In this document: piece after piece, positions 5,557 through 5,598 of the stretch
Layout of the letters: every line of letters starts with the position of its first letter
Position numbering within the stretch: position 1 is the stretch's first letter
Assembly (NCBI GenBank): GCA_903896585.1
Contig: CAITYI010000109.1
Location: 1 to 5,598 of the forward strand
Length of the DNA stretch: 5,598 bases
Direction of reading: 5' to 3'
DNA from: an uncultured bacterium
GTDB lineage: Bacteria > Actinomycetota > Actinomycetes > S36-B12
The notes under the pieces: model-generated
Databases searched by the model: none
What the model was told of the DNA's origin: nothing
The model's input: the letters and a program-made list of their open reading frames with translations, nothing else
Position numbers and translations under genes: made by a program

Positions 5557-5598
5557 GCCCCGGTATCCCAACCGGTAGAGGAAGCGGTCTCAAACACC
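5557..5598 (+). tRNA. tRNA-Leu (anticodon CAA), 3' part cut off by window edge
   Basis: The 5' half of a class II tRNA is visible. The acceptor strand GCCCCGG is at 5557-5563, followed by TA. The D stem TCC/GGA (5566-5568 and 5580-5582) encloses an 11-nt loop with GGTAGA. Next come the anticodon stem strand GCGGT (5584-5588), the loop CTCAAAC (5589-5595) and the first three bases of its partner, ACC. Loop positions 34-36 read CAA (5591-5593), which decodes the leucine codon UUG. The three-base-pair D stem and the loop ending GGTAGA are typical of bacterial tRNA-Leu. The variable arm, T arm and 3' end lie beyond the window. Confidence 0.92.

Noticed and set aside
5376..5597. Minus-strand open frame running across the tRNA
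   Set aside because: It overlaps both the tRNA-Leu and the start of the ANTAR gene in another frame, and its product has no recognisable features.
1..5598. CRISPR arrays, insertion sequences, phage genes or defence systems
   Set aside because: No spaced repeat array, transposase, integrase or toxin/nuclease-like protein is present; all coding space is accounted for by transport and regulatory genes.

Overview
The window comes from an actinomycete (Actinomycetota) with a moderate rather than very high GC content. The evidence is a Gram-positive lipoprotein with a long Thr/Glu/Ala linker, a response regulator with an ANTAR output domain, GTG starts, a likely leaderless gene, and the gene neighbourhood: liv transporter genes, an ANTAR regulator and tRNA-Leu. 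From memory, this combination is common in actinomycetes near pyruvate kinase and polA. A low-to-mid-GC lineage such as some Microbacteriaceae would fit, but the sequence does not settle the genus.

Layout. Positions 1-3225 (+) hold four tightly packed genes of a branched-chain amino acid ABC importer: the C-terminal half of the permease livH, then permease livM, ATPase livG and ATPase livF. The junctions are a 2-nt gap, an 11-nt overlap and a 4-nt GTGA overlap. Positions 3226-3319 are a convergent intergenic region with a perfect 34-nt palindrome that probably terminates transcription from both sides. Positions 3320-4657 (-) encode the cognate substrate-binding lipoprotein (livJ/livK type). 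Positions 4658-4861 are a 204-bp non-coding region upstream of livJ, with repeats and small hairpins that could be regulatory. Positions 4862-5476 (-) encode a receiver-ANTAR response regulator (PdtaR type), probably leaderless. From 5557 to the right edge (+) runs the 5' half of a tRNA-Leu with anticodon CAA.

How the parts work together. LivJ is anchored outside the membrane and captures leucine, isoleucine or valine (or a related amino acid or amide). LivH and LivM form the membrane channel, and LivG and LivF hydrolyse ATP in the cytoplasm. The ANTAR regulator is the sort of protein that binds nascent RNA and prevents termination when phosphorylated. Its position upstream of livJ on the same strand makes a regulatory link plausible but unproven.

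This is mostly an ordinary, well-understood region, and I found no undescribed system. The points most worth a second look are the binding-protein gene facing the rest of its operon, the unexplained repeats and hairpins in the livJ leader, and the leaderless architecture of the ANTAR gene.
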